From: Alloalcanivorax venustensis ISO4
GTDB lineage: Bacteria > Pseudomonadota > Gammaproteobacteria > Pseudomonadales > Alcanivoracaceae
Length of the DNA stretch: 52,745 bases
Direction of reading: 5' to 3'
Assembly: GCF_015356855.1 (NCBI RefSeq)
Contig: NZ_ARXR01000021.1
Span: 1 to 52,745 of the forward strand
Part shown: positions 51,801 to 52,745 of the stretch, in pieces
How the letters are laid out: every line of letters starts with the position of its first letter
Numbering within the stretch: the stretch's first letter is position 1
Position numbers and translations under genes: made by a program
Notes under the pieces: generated by a model
Database searches by the model: none
Seen by the model: the letters and a program-made list of their open reading frames with translations, nothing else
Told to the model about the DNA's origin: nothing

Positions 51801-52649
51801 ATGAGTTATAAAACGCTAACCGTCACGACGGACGGCCATATCGCCCGCATCACGCTCGACCGGCCGGACCGCCTCAACGCCATGAACGCGGACTTCTGGA
51901 ACGAGCTGCCGGCGGCGGTGCGGGCGCTGGACGCGAGCGGCGACATTCGTGCCATCGTCATCGACGCCAACGGCAAGCACTTCACCGCCGGCCTCGACCT
52001 GGGCATGTTCGGCACCCCGCCGGACCCCGCCGACGTCACCGCCCGGGTGCAGAAAGCGGCGCGCTTCCGCCACAACACCGCGCTCATGCAGCAGACCTTC
52101 AGCGCCCTGGAAGACTGCCGCGTACCGGTGATCGCCGCGCTGCACGGCGGCTGCATCGGCGGCGGCGTGGACCTGATCAGCGCCTGCGACCTGCGCTACG
52201 CCAGCCGCGACGCCTACCTCACCGTCTACGAAATCAACGTGGGCCTCACCGCCGACGTCGGCACCTTCCCGCGGCTCTGCAAACTGCTCCCCGAAGGCAT
52301 CGTCCGCGAACTGGCCTACACCGGCCGGCGCATGGGCGCGGAAGAGGGCGAGCGTCGCGGCCTCTTCAACGAAGTGCTGGACAGCAAGGAAGCGGCCCTG
52401 GAACGGGCCCTGGAAATGGCGAAGGAGATCGCCGGCAAATCACCGCTGGCGGTACACGGCTGCAAGCGCATGATCACCTACGCCCGCGACCACAACACCG
52501 CCGACAGCCTCGATTACGTGGTCACCTGGAACGCCGGCATGCTGCACAGCGAAGAAGTCATGGCCGCCGTCACCGCCGGCAAAACCGGCCAGCCCGGCGA
52601 CTATGTCCCCCTCCCACCCCTCAACGACGACGTCCAGGGCGGCGTCTAG
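51801..52649 (+). CDS. Crotonase family protein, dienoyl-CoA isomerase (ECH1)-like
   Basis: A 282-residue crotonase. The oxyanion segments are GKHFTAGLDLGMF and HGGCIGGGVDLISACDL. The active-site segment YEINVGLTADVGTFPRL has the Asp of delta3,5-delta2,4-dienoyl-CoA isomerases (ECH1) in place of the second hydratase Glu, with Glu in YEIN as the other acid. It would shift double bonds during degradation of unsaturated acyl-CoAs. AGGAA precedes the ATG. It is the last complete gene. Confidence 0.87.
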   Translation: MSYKTLTVTTDGHIARITLDRPDRLNAMNADFWNELPAAVRALDASGDIRAIVIDANGKHFTAGLDLGMFGTPPDPADVTARVQKAARFRHNTALMQQTFSALEDCRVPVIAALHGGCIGGGVDLISACDLRYASRDAYLTVYEINVGLTADVGTFPRLCKLLPEGIVRELAYTGRRMGAEEGERRGLFNEVLDSKEAALERALEMAKEIAGKSPLAVHGCKRMITYARDHNTADSLDYVVTWNAGMLHSEEVMAAVTAGKTGQPGDYVPLPPLNDDVQGGV

Positions 52650-52650
52650 A

Positions 52651-52712
52651 ACCGGGCCCTGCCCGCGAAAGGGTGGCTTTTAGCCACCCGGCAGGATGCC
52701 AGAGACCTCTCT
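52651..52712 (+). repeat. REP-like unit at the window edge
   Basis: CGGGCCCTGCCCGCGAAAGGGTGG, in two stretches, is followed by a GGTGGCTTTTAGCCACC hairpin and CAGGATGCCAGAGACC. It begins 2 nt after the crotonase stop and may terminate its transcript. The last 33 bases of the window show no feature. Confidence 0.7.
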
Positions 52713-52745
52713 CCAGATAGCCCGCGCCGGTATCGGGTGGGCCCG

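Overview
The window is GC-rich, gene-dense chromosomal DNA from a gammaproteobacterium. Gene content (YadGH, long-form QueF, MetE/MetR, a ccm cluster, several acyl-CoA dehydrogenase clusters) and REP-like intergenic repeats of pseudomonad style suggest an oil- or lipid-degrading marine lineage such as Alcanivoracaceae or a relative. That placement is inference; there is no rRNA or phylogenetic marker to settle it. No phage genes, integrase, transposase or CRISPR array was seen.

Layout. 1-3780: end of a biotin-dependent oxaloacetate decarboxylase alpha subunit, the beta subunit, a DUF5924/DUF2914 membrane protein, a CtaG-type copper/cytochrome oxidase assembly protein and a SCO lipoprotein, all on +. 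3781-4403: gene-free and packed with repeats. 4404-7737: divergent metE/metR. 7734-8972: a hidden 59-residue gene, a CYTH protein and a lipocalin lipoprotein on -. 9117-11908: ccmABCDE (heme export and chaperone), not followed by ccmF. 11936-15165: RimK-like ATP-grasp protein, DUF2157 and GDYXXLXY proteins. 15190-16194: a GST, then tRNA-Glu and tRNA-Gly with promoter and terminator. 16601-19900: histidine phosphatase, YadGH ABC exporter and queF. 20001-24222: AbgT-like transporter with a membrane class III adenylate cyclase, then a nitroreductase and a thioesterase. 24305-24622: tRNA-Ser and an odd repeat-rich tail. 24623-29072: FNT channel, Ca2+/cation antiporter, an unknown lipoprotein and an OmpA protein.

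29079-38841: epoxide-hydrolase-like enzyme plus acyl-CoA ligase, then a LIV-type ABC importer (two permeases, two ATPases) flanked by two closely similar substrate-binding proteins.

38923-52649 is a lipid-catabolism island. On the - strand a five-gene operon (two adjacent acyl-CoA dehydrogenases, MaoC hydratase, MFE-2-like SDR, thiolase) looks like a complete beta-oxidation spiral for an unusual acyl-CoA, with a divergent TetR regulator. On the + strand an ACAD10/11-type dehydrogenase sits next to an aminoglycoside-phosphotransferase-fold kinase, followed by three SDRs and a dienoyl-CoA-isomerase-like crotonase. This kinase/dehydrogenase pairing matches the logic of 4-hydroxyacyl-CoA catabolism by phosphorylation.

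The strongest unexplained signals are: intergenic elements built from strictly 7-nt-spaced repeats in inverted arms, seen only in the lipid island; a 184-bp repeat present as an inverted pair 12 kb apart; a tRNA-Ser gene whose 3' end and terminator are mirrored downstream; a tRNA-Gly with a broken anticodon stem pair; and the twin binding-protein transporter whose LivF has Arg for the Walker A Lys.
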